From positions 1 through 64,000 of the forward strand of contig JAFXSQ010000067.1 in the NCBI GenBank assembly GCA_017525525.1: a stretch of 64,000 nucleotides of DNA, written 5' to 3'. Position 1 is the first letter of the stretch. Each line of letters begins with the position of its first letter. This document shows, in pieces, positions 28,272-36,939 of this stretch. Below the pieces are notes generated by a model. It ran no database searches. It was not told the DNA's origin and saw only the letters and a list, made by a program, of their open reading frames with translations. Made by a program: the position numbers and the translations under genes. The stretch is from Lachnospiraceae bacterium. Lineage in GTDB: Bacteria > Bacillota > Clostridia > Lachnospirales > Lachnospiraceae.

Positions 28272-29162
28272 CTAAGCCAGTTTAACTCCGAAGTCTGCCA
28301 TAGCCTTCTTTAACTTCTCGGTATTCTCCGGTTCCATCTCGGTCATCGGCATCCTAAGTGTACCGCCGCAAAGTCCCATAAGCTCAACTCCCTTCTTAAC
28401 CGGAATAGGATTAACCTCACAGAAAAGAGCATTGATAAGCGGTATAGCCTTAAGCTGTATCTCGCATGACTTTGCCACATCTCCGTCAAGGAAGCTTGCA
28501 ACCATATCATGTGTCTCCTTCGGAGCAACATTTGCAAGAACCGAGATAACGCCCTTACCGCCTAAGGAAAGAAGCGGTACAACCTGATCGTCGTTGCCTG
28601 AGTAGAGATCTATGCAGCCCTCTGCAAGGCTCATAAGCTTTGCTACCTGGCTTGTGTTGCCGCTTGCTTCCTTGATGCCTACTATGTTCTCGACATTCTT
28701 TGCAAGGTATACAGCAGTCTCGGGCGTGATATTGCAGCCGGTTCTGCTCGGAACATTGTAAAGGATGATCGGTGTCTTAACAGAGTTTGCAACCTCTGTA
28801 AAATGCTTGATAAGGCCCTTCTGTGTAGCCTTATTGTAGTAAGGAGTAACGACAAGAAGTCCGTCAACGCCGTACTTCTCTGCCTCCTGAGAAAGATAGA
28901 TAGCAGTCTCGGTGCAGTTGGAGCCTGTACCTGCCACTACCGGAATTCTGTGATTTACCTTCTCCACGCAGAACTTGATGCAGTCAAGGTGCTCCTCATG
29001 TGAAAGAGTTGAAGCTTCTCCTGTGGTTCCGCATACTATGATGCAGTCTGTGCCTCCGTTAACCTGATACTCGATCACCTCTGCGAATTTCTCGTAATCG
29101 ACTGAACCGTCCTCCTTGAACGGTGTAACAATTGCAACTCCTGATCCTGTGAAAATAGCCAT
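28272..29162 (-). CDS. dapA: 4-hydroxy-tetrahydrodipicolinate synthase
   Basis: Condenses pyruvate with aspartate semialdehyde, the committed step to lysine and diaminopimelate. Signatures: CGTTGEASTL (substrate loop), VVTPYYNKATQKG, YNVPSRTGCNI with the catalytic Tyr, and the Schiff-base Lys in VGIKEASGN. 296 residues, standard. AAAGGAG precedes the ATG. It is the first gene after a lysine riboswitch, so it is expected to be shut off by lysine. Confidence 0.97.
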   Translation of the reverse strand: MAIFTGSGVAIVTPFKEDGSVDYEKFAEVIEYQVNGGTDCIIVCGTTGEASTLSHEEHLDCIKFCVEKVNHRIPVVAGTGSNCTETAIYLSQEAEKYGVDGLLVVTPYYNKATQKGLIKHFTEVANSVKTPIILYNVPSRTGCNITPETAVYLAKNVENIVGIKEASGNTSQVAKLMSLAEGCIDLYSGNDDQVVPLLSLGGKGVISVLANVAPKETHDMVASFLDGDVAKSCEIQLKAIPLINALFCEVNPIPVKKGVELMGLCGGTLRMPMTEMEPENTEKLKKAMADFGVKLA

Positions 29163-29193
29163 TTTTGTTCTCCTTTCAAAATCTTGTTTTCCT

Positions 29194-29306
29194 TATGCGG
29201 GCGTGCACTTTACGCGGGCGTGCGCATCAATTCGTGCTTGCTTGCAAGTGCGCCGCGCCGCCCGCGTGTCACGCAGTGACTATCTACCTTACGCGGGCGT
29301 GCGCAT
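29194..29306. repeat. R2-family GC-rich repeat in the dapA leader
   Basis: Contains three CGCGGGCGTGC-type motifs, CCGCGCCGCCCGCGTGTC and a GTCACGCAGTGAC hairpin. It is the same architecture as one 79-bp unit of the array at 42.4 kb, with CGCGAGCG replaced by CGCGGGCG and a different central hairpin (CTTGCTTGCAAG). It lies between the riboswitch terminator and the dapA ribosome site. Confidence 0.75.
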
Positions 29307-29338
29307 AAAAAATCGACACTTAATCTTATAAGTGCCGG
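29306..29338 (-). terminator. Riboswitch terminator upstream of dapA
   Basis: Minus-strand stem CGGCACTTA/TAAGTGTCG (one G-U) with a 6-nt loop, then ATTTTTTA. It lies about 40 nt after the lysine aptamer and 144 nt before dapA, so it is the expected expression platform. Confidence 0.85.
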
Positions 29339-29375
29339 ACATGAATTCTAAGATACAAATATACAGAAAATATCT

Positions 29376-29548
29376 TAAAAGTAGCACTCCAGCACCCGGC
29401 TGACAGTCATACGATTGTTCACCGTATGCCCAGGCAATGCACCCTCCGGTGAGCACATCCCTTCGGCGGTAATCCTTTCACCTGCAGTCCAAACGCTCCG
29501 GAACTCCTGCACGCTACTAATACTTCCCGCGCCTCTACCATATATAGA
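29376..29548 (-). promoter_or_regulatory. Lysine riboswitch (L-box) controlling dapA-dapB
   Basis: Minus-strand hallmarks in order: GGTAGAGGCGCGG, AGTA turn, GTGAAAGG, CCGCCGAAGG, a GGTGCATTGCCTGG region, CTGTCA and GGAGTGCTAC, where GTAG and CTAC close P1. These match the conserved core of the lysine aptamer in the usual spacing. A rho-independent terminator follows, and the next gene is dapA. A 68-codon open frame overlapping it was rejected. Confidence 0.93.
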
Positions 29549-29552
29549 AGCA

Positions 29553-29581
29553 ACTATATCACTATACACTAACGCTGTCAA
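29553..29581 (-). promoter_or_regulatory. Consensus promoter for the lysine riboswitch-dapA transcript
   Basis: Perfect TTGACA (29576-29581) and TATAGT (29553-29558) with a 17-nt spacer on the minus strand. The predicted start, about 29546, coincides with the 5' edge of the aptamer. Confidence 0.85.
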
Positions 29582-29583
29582 CT

Positions 29584-29620
29584 AAAAAATCGAGCAGGCT
29601 TCTTACTCCTGCTCGATTTT
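29584..29620 (-). terminator. Terminator at the end of the SSB-like gene
   Basis: A perfect 13-bp stem AAAATCGAGCAGG/CCTGCTCGATTTT flanks the stop codon of the SSB-like gene, which lies in the loop, and ends in a T-run on the minus strand. The A/T tails on both sides would allow termination in either direction. It insulates the dapA promoter. Confidence 0.88.
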
Positions 29621-30226
29621 TACAAGCTTCCCTACGGAAACCTCATATGCCACATGGTTTTCAACCGAGCCGTCCTCGGTCTTCTTCTCGTAATTCCTGC
29701 TCTGGATACGCCCGTTAATGCTGATTCTGTCTCCTACGGCGTATTCTCCCGCTGCCTTTGCATTGCTGCCCCAGCATACGCAGGGTATATAGTCCGACTT
29801 TCCGTGCGTTCTGTTGACTGCTAACAGCACATCCGCAATCTCCTTACCAAGCGGCGTAACCCTGTATATGGGTTTCTTGCACACGAAGCCGTCAAGGAAT
29901 ATGTTATTAATCAGCTTCCCATCTTCAAAGGGTTCAAGCTTCTTGGCCATAAGCATCAACACAAGCTTTGTTTTGGCGCCGTGCTTTTCGTTGTATGACC
30001 TAAACTGTCCTTCTATATGCACATAGCTTCCGGAATAATCCTTTTTTACATCCAGTACCCTCTCCGAAACAATGATAGGAATTACATCCTCGGAATCCGA
30101 AAGTCTCTTTGCTCTTACCTCTGTTGTATAGAACTTTTCCCCATAAAGTTCATGGCTCAACGCAAACGGTGAAATAATCGTTCCCGCAAGCTCAGCACGG
30201 TTATTTGCGATGACATCGCTATTCAT
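29603..30226 (-). CDS. Single-stranded DNA-binding (OB-fold) protein, two-domain
   Basis: 207 residues with two OB-like halves. The first (about 8-100: AELAGTIISPFALSHELYGEKFYTTEVRAKR) is followed by an SSB-type half (about 105-205: NNIFLDGFVCKKPIYRVTPLGKEIADVLLAVNR, then YIPCVCWGSNAKAAGEYAVGDRISINGRIQSR) typical of Ssb/PriB. It lacks the acidic DDDIPF-type C-terminal tip of the main replicative SSB. So it is likely a secondary ssDNA-binding protein. Its last codons are inside the terminator stem. It follows the TrmH-type gene by 28 nt. Confidence 0.82.
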   Translation of the reverse strand: MNSDVIANNRAELAGTIISPFALSHELYGEKFYTTEVRAKRLSDSEDVIPIIVSERVLDVKKDYSGSYVHIEGQFRSYNEKHGAKTKLVLMLMAKKLEPFEDGKLINNIFLDGFVCKKPIYRVTPLGKEIADVLLAVNRTHGKSDYIPCVCWGSNAKAAGEYAVGDRISINGRIQSRNYEKKTEDGSVENHVAYEVSVGKLVKIEQE

Positions 30227-30254
30227 ATGTTCAACCCCCGGTTAGTACAATGTC

Positions 30255-31061
30255 TTAATTCTCCGGCATATATCTTCTCTGTCTAAGAACCTCATAAGAG
30301 ATAACCGCGGTAGACATAGCAGCGTTTAGCGACTCAACCCTGCCCTCCATGGGTATTTTGAGTAACTTGTCTGCCCTTCCTGCTATCTCCTCCGAAAGAC
30401 CTCTGCCCTCGTTTCCTATCAGGAAACCGCAGCCCTTTGTGTAATCATAATCATAGAAACACGCGCCTTTAAGATGAGCTCCGTAAAATGTAACGCCGCT
30501 TTCCTTAAGACTGTCTATTATGCTCTTAAGAGAATCTGTTCTTAAAACAGGAACTCTGAAAATCGAGCCCATGGTTGCTCTCACAACCTTCGGACTGTAC
30601 AGATCACACGAACCTTCGCCGATTACAACTCCCGTTACCCCCGCCGCCTCTGCTGTTCTTATCAGGGTTCCTAAATTCCCCGGATCCTGAAGCCTGTCCG
30701 CTGCGAGTATAAATGGTGTTTTGCCATTCACGGCGTCTACCAGAAAATCATCATAATTATAACTCTTTATGTGAACCAAAACAAGTATGCCCTGGGGCGA
30801 AATTGTATCAGAAATCGCCCTAAATATCTCATTTTTCACAAGAAATGTTCTTTCTTCGACTTCAGATATATGTAAACCACCACGTTCACAATAGTCCTCC
30901 GAAAGGTACACCGAATCTATCAGTTCCGGAGGAACTTCACCCGCAAGTCTCTCCCCTTCTACCACGAAAAGTCCGTGCTCTTCTCTTTTACCTGAGCTCT
31001 TTAGCAGCTTCCTGATCAGTTTTAATCTTTCATTATCCTTTGAAGTAATTACTGTATTCAT
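30255..31061 (-). CDS. TrmH/SpoU-family RNA 2'-O-methyltransferase
   Basis: 268 residues from ATG 31061 (GAGGAAAAAA upstream); an ATG at 31073 is possible. N-terminal substrate-binding part begins ITSKDNERLKLIRKLLKS. The SPOUT knot motifs are all present: ADRLQDPGNLGTLIRTAEA, VVRATMGSIFRVPV, FLIGNEGRGLSEE and IPMEGRVESLNAAMSTAV. It methylates ribose in rRNA or tRNA using SAM; the exact nucleotide cannot be told from sequence alone. It follows dnaE across a long R1 repeat. Confidence 0.92.
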   Translation of the reverse strand: MNTVITSKDNERLKLIRKLLKSSGKREEHGLFVVEGERLAGEVPPELIDSVYLSEDYCERGGLHISEVEERTFLVKNEIFRAISDTISPQGILVLVHIKSYNYDDFLVDAVNGKTPFILAADRLQDPGNLGTLIRTAEAAGVTGVVIGEGSCDLYSPKVVRATMGSIFRVPVLRTDSLKSIIDSLKESGVTFYGAHLKGACFYDYDYTKGCGFLIGNEGRGLSEEIAGRADKLLKIPMEGRVESLNAAMSTAVISYEVLRQRRYMPEN

Positions 31062-31075
31062 TTTTTTCCTCATCA

Positions 31076-31377
31076 AAGATCCTTCCTGTTGCTTCGCAAG
31101 CCCTCGCATTTCGTCATAAGGGGTACCGCTTGCGGTGGATTCCTTATGACATCGAAGGCCGGCACCTCAACGCTTCGCATTGAGGTCTGCGTCGCTACGC
31201 GTAAGACATGACATATCAGTGTCATTCTGAGAGGAGAAACGCAAATGATGAAGTCATTTTATTAATGCGTTTCGACGACAGGACACGACGTAAGTGAGAC
31301 TCGAAATCTTTGATTTCGCTAGTCGAACTTATGCAAAGCTATGTCGTGTCAATACATCCTCTTTAGCCCGAAGAATC
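31076..31377. repeat. R1-family repeat, long (302-bp) copy
   Basis: Fills the gap between the dnaE stop (19 nt away) and the methyltransferase ATG (14 nt away). It is nearly identical, module by module, to 20668-20983, including the GTCATAAGG palindrome and the TGATGAAGTCA hairpin. It lacks a ~15-nt CCCCACCGGTCGG segment found in that copy. Confidence 0.92.
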
Positions 31378-31396
31378 ATTTAATCAACTATAATTA

Positions 31397-34300
31397 TTAT
31401 CCTGTGACAAACACATTCTCCGCACCAAAACGTGTCTTAATCTTCTCAAGCAACGCTTCATCAAGCTTTACCTTCAGCCTATCGGGCATGCGCTTTCTCT
31501 TCTCCTCGCCGCCCTTCGGCTTTACGACCACGAAGCATAAGCTCTTTCCGGGAGATGTCTTAAGCAGCTCCTCGAATTCCTTTTCAACCGCCAGGTACTC
31601 CTCCATGGAGTAAAATCTCACATAAAGCTTCTTCCTTAACTCCTCCATATCGCTTTTAGCCTCATCTAAAGACTTTATCTGCGAGCAAAGGAGCTTTGCC
31701 TCTTCCTCGGCGCAGGAAGCATTGCCTGTTACCACGACCTTGTTATCCTTCACAAGGTACTCCCTGTATCTCATGTAATCCTTCGGGAACACCACTATCT
31801 CAAGCTGTCCGGTAAGGTCCTCAAGTGTCACAAAGGCCATGGTATCCCCGTTTCTTGTGGTCTTGATTGTAACCGTCTCTATCATGCCGCCCACGGAATA
31901 GTTTACCTTGTCGATTACATTGAAGCCTCCGTTTTCCTCATCAAACTTGAAATCAGCGGCATTTGCGGAGGTGACCTTATCCAGGATATCAGTGTAATCA
32001 TCCAACGGATGCCCGCTTATGTATATGCCAATCATATCCTTCTCAAGCTTAAGCAGATCCTTCTTCTCGTACTCCTCCACATCAGGATACTTGACGTCAA
32101 ACTGTTTTCTCTCATCCTCGCCCATGAAATCCACAAGCGAAAACTGTCCGCTTATGGTATTCTTTCTTATCTTCTGGGCCTCGTCCAAGATAAGCGGATA
32201 CGCCATCATCATCTGCCTTCTCTTCTTACCGAAGCAGTCAAATGCCCCTGCGCAGATAAAGCTCTCAATGGTCCTCTTGTTAGCCTCCTTGTTTGACATT
32301 CTCTCACAAAAATCAGACAAGCTTCTGAAGGGACCTCCTGCCTCTCTCTCCTTTAATATCTCGTCTGTCACGCCGTCTCCTACGCTCTTGATAGCGGTAA
32401 GTCCGTACCTTATGTCATTGCCCGACACCGAGAATACTCCCTTGCCGCTGTTTACATCAGGCGGAAGCAGCCTTATGCCCATTTTCTTTAGAGTTGCAAT
32501 ATAAGCAGACACCTTATCGGGTCTGTCCATAACCGAAGAGATAAGCGCTGCCATATACTGTGTGGGATAATGGCACTTTAGGTACGCGGTCTGGTAAGCC
32601 ACAACAGCATAGCAGGCTGCATGAGACTTGTTGAATGCGTACTTGGCAAAGTCCGTCATCTCATCAAATATCTTGTTTGCCTTTTCCTCACTTATGCCGT
32701 TCGCGATACATCCGGGGACATTCTCCTCCTTGTTTCCGTAGACAAAGTTGTGTCTCTCCTTCTGCATCACATCATCCTTCTTTTTAGACATGGCGCGGCG
32801 CACAAGATCAGCTCTTCCCATACTGTAGCCTGCAAGGTCCATAACTATCTGCATAACCTGCTCCTGATAGACTATGCAACCGTATGTAGGCGCAAGTATC
32901 TTCTCAAGCTGCGGTACATCATAAGTGACCGTGTCCGGATTCTCCTTGCCCTTTATGTAGTTCGGGATAAAGTCCATTGGGCCCGGTCTGTAAAGGGATA
33001 TGCCCGCTATAACATCCTCTATGTTCGCCGGCTTTAACTCACGCATAAAGCTTGTCATGCCCGCGCTTTCAAGCTGGAATATGCCCTCGGTCTTTCCTGC
33101 GGATATCATCTCGTAGACAGCCTTATCGTCAAAGTCAAGATGTTCGATGTCAACCTTTACTCCACAGCTCTCCTCTATCATCTTTAAGGCATCGACTATT
33201 ACCGTCAGGTTTCTTAAGCCCAGGAAGTCCATCTTAAGAAGACCCAATTCCTCTACAGTAGTTTTCTCATACTGAGTTGTGATATTGGGGTCAGAGCCTC
33301 TGGAAAGAGGAACATATTCCTCAATCGGCTCTCTGCCTATCACTATGCCCGCGGCATGTATCGACACATGTCTCGGAAGTCCCTCAAGCTTCATGGCCAT
33401 ATCCACAAGCTTCTTTATGGTCTCATCGCTTTGATAAAGCTCCTTAAAATCCTTATTTGTGGCAAGCGCAAGCGGAATAGTCATATGTAAATCGTTGGGT
33501 ATGGCCTTCGCAACCCTGTCACACAGACTGTAGGGAAGGTCCATGACCCTACCCACATCCCTTACCACAAGCTTTGCGCCCATGGTACCGAAGGTCACTA
33601 TCTGAACAACCTTCTCTCGGCCGTACTTCTCCGTTACATAATCTATGACCTTTTGCCTTCCCTCAGGCTCAAAGTCAACGTCTATATCCGGCATACTCAC
33701 ACGCTCGGGATTTAAGAAACGTTCGAAGATAAGGCTATACCTGATGGGGTCTATGTCGGTTATCCTGAGACAATAAGCAACTATGCTTCCGGCGGCGGAG
33801 CCACGCCCCGGACCGACCGCCACGCCGTTTTCCTTCGCAAAGCGGATATAATCCCAGACTATCAGGAAATAATCGACAAAGCCCATGTTCTTTATGGTTT
33901 CGAGCTCATAGGAAAGGCGATTTTGAAGCTCCTCGGTTACGGTCTCATACCTTTCCTTTAAGCCGTTTTCACAGAGCTCCTTTAGGTACGAAAATGCATC
34001 GTAGCCCTCGGGTACCGGGAACTCCGGAACCTTCTGCTCTCCGAACACTATGTTCACATCACACATGTCCGCAATCTTATTCGTGTTCTCTATCGCATCC
34101 TGCGCGTAGGGGAATAAAGCCGTCATCTCCTCTGCCGACTTAAGGTAATACTGTCCTCCCTCGTAGCGCATCCTGTCCTTGTCGGCCACATGCTTTCCTG
34201 TCTGTATGCAAAGCAAGATGTCATGAGCCTCGGCATCGCCGGCCATAATATAATGCGAATCGTTGGTCGCAACGAGAGGTATGCCCGTCTCCTTGTGAAG

Positions 34301-34876
34301 GCGCATGACCCCGGCGTTCACAACCTGCTGGGCATCGAGGCCGTGGTCCTGAAGCTCAAGGTAGTAATTGCCCTCACCGAATATCTCAAGATGCCTTAAG
34401 GCAGCTGCCTTCGCAGCCTCATAATCATTCTGTCTTAAGTTTACGGCAACCTCACCCGCAAGACAGGCCGAAAGCGCAATCACGCCCTCGTGGAATTCCT
34501 CTAAAACCTCCATGTCCACACGAGGCTTGTAGTAATAACCCTCGGTGAAGCCTCTGGTTACTATCTTAGAAAGGTTGCTGTAGCCCTTGTCATTCTTCGC
34601 AAGGAGGACAAGATGGTAGTACCTGCCCTCTCCCTTGGTTATATCCTTCTCAAAGCGTGACCCCGGAGCAACGTAGACCTCGCAGCCGATAATCGGCTTT
34701 ATGCCCTCCTTCTTACAGGCCTTGTAGAAGTCTATGACGCCGTACATTACGCCGTGATCGGTTATGGCCAGAGCTTTCATGCCAAGATCCTTGGCGCGCT
34801 TGACAAGCTCGCCAATCTTCGCGGATCCGTCAAGAAGACTGTATTCTGTATGTACATGTAAATGCGTGAAATTCAT
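31397..34876 (-). CDS. dnaE: DNA polymerase III subunit alpha (DnaE)
   Basis: 1159-residue replicative C-family polymerase. The N-terminal PHP domain begins HLHVHTEYSLLDGSAK (5-20). GPGRGSAAGS (355-364) and the catalytic aspartates PDIDVDF (396-402) mark the palm. YQEQVMQI and HAAGIVI follow. A helix-hairpin-helix and an OB domain occupy the C-terminal third (about 900-1100). In clostridia DnaE works beside PolC, which is not in this window. Translation starts at ATG 34876 behind a leader with a strong hairpin (34901-34972). Confidence 0.96.
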   Translation of the reverse strand: MNFTHLHVHTEYSLLDGSAKIGELVKRAKDLGMKALAITDHGVMYGVIDFYKACKKEGIKPIIGCEVYVAPGSRFEKDITKGEGRYYHLVLLAKNDKGYSNLSKIVTRGFTEGYYYKPRVDMEVLEEFHEGVIALSACLAGEVAVNLRQNDYEAAKAAALRHLEIFGEGNYYLELQDHGLDAQQVVNAGVMRLHKETGIPLVATNDSHYIMAGDAEAHDILLCIQTGKHVADKDRMRYEGGQYYLKSAEEMTALFPYAQDAIENTNKIADMCDVNIVFGEQKVPEFPVPEGYDAFSYLKELCENGLKERYETVTEELQNRLSYELETIKNMGFVDYFLIVWDYIRFAKENGVAVGPGRGSAAGSIVAYCLRITDIDPIRYSLIFERFLNPERVSMPDIDVDFEPEGRQKVIDYVTEKYGREKVVQIVTFGTMGAKLVVRDVGRVMDLPYSLCDRVAKAIPNDLHMTIPLALATNKDFKELYQSDETIKKLVDMAMKLEGLPRHVSIHAAGIVIGREPIEEYVPLSRGSDPNITTQYEKTTVEELGLLKMDFLGLRNLTVIVDALKMIEESCGVKVDIEHLDFDDKAVYEMISAGKTEGIFQLESAGMTSFMRELKPANIEDVIAGISLYRPGPMDFIPNYIKGKENPDTVTYDVPQLEKILAPTYGCIVYQEQVMQIVMDLAGYSMGRADLVRRAMSKKKDDVMQKERHNFVYGNKEENVPGCIANGISEEKANKIFDEMTDFAKYAFNKSHAACYAVVAYQTAYLKCHYPTQYMAALISSVMDRPDKVSAYIATLKKMGIRLLPPDVNSGKGVFSVSGNDIRYGLTAIKSVGDGVTDEILKEREAGGPFRSLSDFCERMSNKEANKRTIESFICAGAFDCFGKKRRQMMMAYPLILDEAQKIRKNTISGQFSLVDFMGEDERKQFDVKYPDVEEYEKKDLLKLEKDMIGIYISGHPLDDYTDILDKVTSANAADFKFDEENGGFNVIDKVNYSVGGMIETVTIKTTRNGDTMAFVTLEDLTGQLEIVVFPKDYMRYREYLVKDNKVVVTGNASCAEEEAKLLCSQIKSLDEAKSDMEELRKKLYVRFYSMEEYLAVEKEFEELLKTSPGKSLCFVVVKPKGGEEKRKRMPDRLKVKLDEALLEKIKTRFGAENVFVTG

Positions 34877-34900
34877 ATGATCACTCCCTAATATGGTGAC

Positions 34901-34972
34901 GGCAATTCAGCGTATAGAAATATCTGGCTCAGAGCTTTGCGCTGAGTTGAGGTTTATTGGCGCTGAATTGCC
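34901..34972 (-). other. Strong hairpin in the dnaE leader
   Basis: A perfect 12-bp stem GGCAATTCAGCG/CGCTGAATTGCC encloses a second stem CTCAG/CTGAG, in the 129-nt gap between the DUF5662 gene and dnaE. There is no T-run, so it is not a standard terminator. TATTATATAG lies just upstream on the minus strand and could be a -10. Possible protein-binding site or mRNA leader structure. Confidence 0.6.
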
Positions 34973-35005
34973 TGTTTATGGGCTATATAATATGTTTTAT
35001 CTTTT

Positions 35006-35620
35006 CTAAAAAGCTTTTCCTGTGAACTTAGCTATAAGCTTTACGATAAAATATACAGGCGGGCATATTTTTTTAATCATGTTGCGCCTAATGGGTAATA
35101 CATAGTTTTCCTTAACATACCTGAAGGTGTAGCTCTCCCCTTTTTCTGCGAGCATGGTAAGGAGGCTTACGAGCATCTCCTTGGACTCCTCATGGAGGAG
35201 CTTTCCGGCTCTGCCTCTGTTATAGTATTCAAGCGGCTGGTTCTGATTGTAGTTGTCACCGTTGTAAATCTTGCATGCCGCTATTCTGTCACAGAACATC
35301 TCAAGGACATATCTTTCGGGCATGCGACAGCCGACTAACCCTTTTGACTTGTCCACACTGTAATCTATCCAGTACTCGAGGTGGTGCTTGTTCCTGCCCT
35401 TGTGGTGAAGCCAAGCGGATGTATATCCCTTGTCCTCGCGCTCGGCATCGTTGGGGCTTCGATTTCCCTGATAATACTTGGCTCCCATGGAGAACTCGGT
35501 CCATGAATACTTAGACAGGTCATGAGTGAGTCCCTGCCAGTATAGTCCTATGGCAAAGCAGTTCTTTCTCACCTCTCGTCTGTGCGCATTTATTGTCTTT
35601 AAATGGTCAAGCCATTTCAT
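35006..35620 (-). CDS. DUF5662-family protein
   Basis: 204 residues, full length, with GGAGG before the ATG. His/Asp-rich motifs GLTHDLSKYSWTEF, AWLHHKGRNKHHLEYW and MFCDRIAAC resemble DUF5662, a clostridial family with an HD-like arrangement of metal-ligand residues. A metal-dependent phosphohydrolase role is plausible but not established. Its 3' end is close to dnaE and its 5' end 18 nt from apbE, so it is probably in the apbE transcript. Confidence 0.75.
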   Translation of the reverse strand: MKWLDHLKTINAHRREVRKNCFAIGLYWQGLTHDLSKYSWTEFSMGAKYYQGNRSPNDAEREDKGYTSAWLHHKGRNKHHLEYWIDYSVDKSKGLVGCRMPERYVLEMFCDRIAACKIYNGDNYNQNQPLEYYNRGRAGKLLHEESKEMLVSLLTMLAEKGESYTFRYVKENYVLPIRRNMIKKICPPVYFIVKLIAKFTGKAF

Positions 35621-35638
35621 GATAACTACCTCCGTTTA

Positions 35639-36697
35639 TTATGCATCCCTATACAACTTCTTTGCTCCGTCCGTGAAGCTCATCTGTCCGTCCTTTGCTA
35701 TGAAAACCGCTTCACAGCCATACTTTTCAAGCAGTGGCTTTGACTTCTCCTCTCCAAGCACAAAGCAGGCCGTTGAAAGCGCATCGCTTACAAGACCGTT
35801 TTCCGCTATCACGGTTACCGAGGAAAGCCCGCTGTCCGCAGGTCTGCCGGTTCTTGTGTCAAGTATGTGATGATAGCGCGCGCCATCCTTTTCTATGTAC
35901 TTCTCATAATCGCCCGAGGTGGATACGAAGCGCATGCTTCCGGGCGCAAATTCGAGATACCCTGTTACACTACCATCCTCCTTAAAGGGATCCCTTATTC
36001 CGACCTTAAACCCATTGCCATCGCCCTTATCGCCGTAGACAAGTATGCTTCCTCCGCAGGACACAACTGCCCCGCCGGCGCCGGCCTCGTCAAGCGCGCT
36101 CTTTACCCTGTCAAGTGCGTAGCCTTTTCCGCAGGCGCCAAGGTCTAACTCCATGCCTGAAATGTCCAAAGTAACTGAATTCTCAGCTACACTTACATGA
36201 TTATATCCGACTAAAGAAAGGGCCTCGGCAATCTCGCTCTCAGAAGGTACGGCAAACTCCTCCGTGGTCTTCTCCTCTATACCCCAAAGCCCGGACAAAG
36301 GCCTGACGGATATGTCAAAAGCTCCCTCGCAATCAGCCGAAATCGCCAGCGACAAGCTTATAACCGAGTACAGTTCATCGCTCAGGCCTGTATAAGCCTT
36401 ACCCGGCTTGTACTCACTGTTAAGTCTGTAAAGCTCGCTTCCCTCCCTACGGCGTGATATGATGTTCTCAGTGTCATCCGTAAGGAGTAGCTTGATACGA
36501 TCGATAAGCTCATCCTTTTTTGAAGTCTTAACGTTATAAAGCGTAAGACTTTCCGATGTACCCATACCGAAGAAATACTCAGTCGCGCCGTCAGAAGCAT
36601 CCTTTCCTCCGGTCCTGCTCAGAATAATCACACTCACTCCTATAAGCGCCGCCGAGGCAGCAAGCATTTTCAGTAATAATACCAGCTTCCTGCTCAT
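35639..36697 (-). CDS. apbE: FAD:protein FMN transferase (ApbE)
   Basis: Attaches FMN covalently to Thr/Ser of Rnf/Nqr-type membrane subunits and other flavoproteins. 352 residues. One N-terminal membrane segment (about 5-27, no lipobox Cys) anchors it outside the cell. Motifs: LNSEYKPGKAYTGL, LDLGACGKGYALDRVK (FAD binding), VVSCGGSILVYG and YHHILDTRTGRPADSGLSSVTV, which holds the Mg-binding residues. The start overlaps the stop of the 81-residue gene (ATGA). No Rnf genes are in view. Confidence 0.93.
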   Translation of the reverse strand: MSRKLVLLLKMLAASAALIGVSVIILSRTGGKDASDGATEYFFGMGTSESLTLYNVKTSKKDELIDRIKLLLTDDTENIISRRREGSELYRLNSEYKPGKAYTGLSDELYSVISLSLAISADCEGAFDISVRPLSGLWGIEEKTTEEFAVPSESEIAEALSLVGYNHVSVAENSVTLDISGMELDLGACGKGYALDRVKSALDEAGAGGAVVSCGGSILVYGDKGDGNGFKVGIRDPFKEDGSVTGYLEFAPGSMRFVSTSGDYEKYIEKDGARYHHILDTRTGRPADSGLSSVTVIAENGLVSDALSTACFVLGEEKSKPLLEKYGCEAVFIAKDGQMSFTDGAKKLYRDA

Positions 36698-36939
36698 AGC
36701 ACCTTTCCCGACTGGGACTTATAGCCCTCCATGCGCTTTGAGTAGGCATCCATGCGCTCGCTTAACTTCTTTAAGTCCCTATCCTTCAATGAACCGTCTG
36801 CCTTATACTTTTCCATAAGCGCTTTGGCATCCGAATAAGCCTTTATGGCAAGATCCTTGTAGTTGTTCTCAAGGTTGATCTGTATCTCATTCATCGCGTT
36901 TTCAAGCTCTTTCTTTGCCGCATTTCCTTTACCGAACAT
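36694..36939 (-). CDS. Small helical protein, unknown function
   Basis: 81 residues, highly charged and predicted helical (ELENAMNEIQINLENNYKDLAIKAY). No signal or membrane segment. Its start overlaps the stop of the ABC-F gene (TGATG) and its stop overlaps the apbE start, so it is translated in an operon with both. Real gene by context; function not recognised. Confidence 0.75.
   Translation of the reverse strand: MFGKGNAAKKELENAMNEIQINLENNYKDLAIKAYSDAKALMEKYKADGSLKDRDLKKLSERMDAYSKRMEGYKSQSGKVL

Noticed and set aside
29375-29581. 68-codon minus-strand frame upstream of dapA
   Set aside because: Overlaps the lysine riboswitch and its promoter; no ribosome site.
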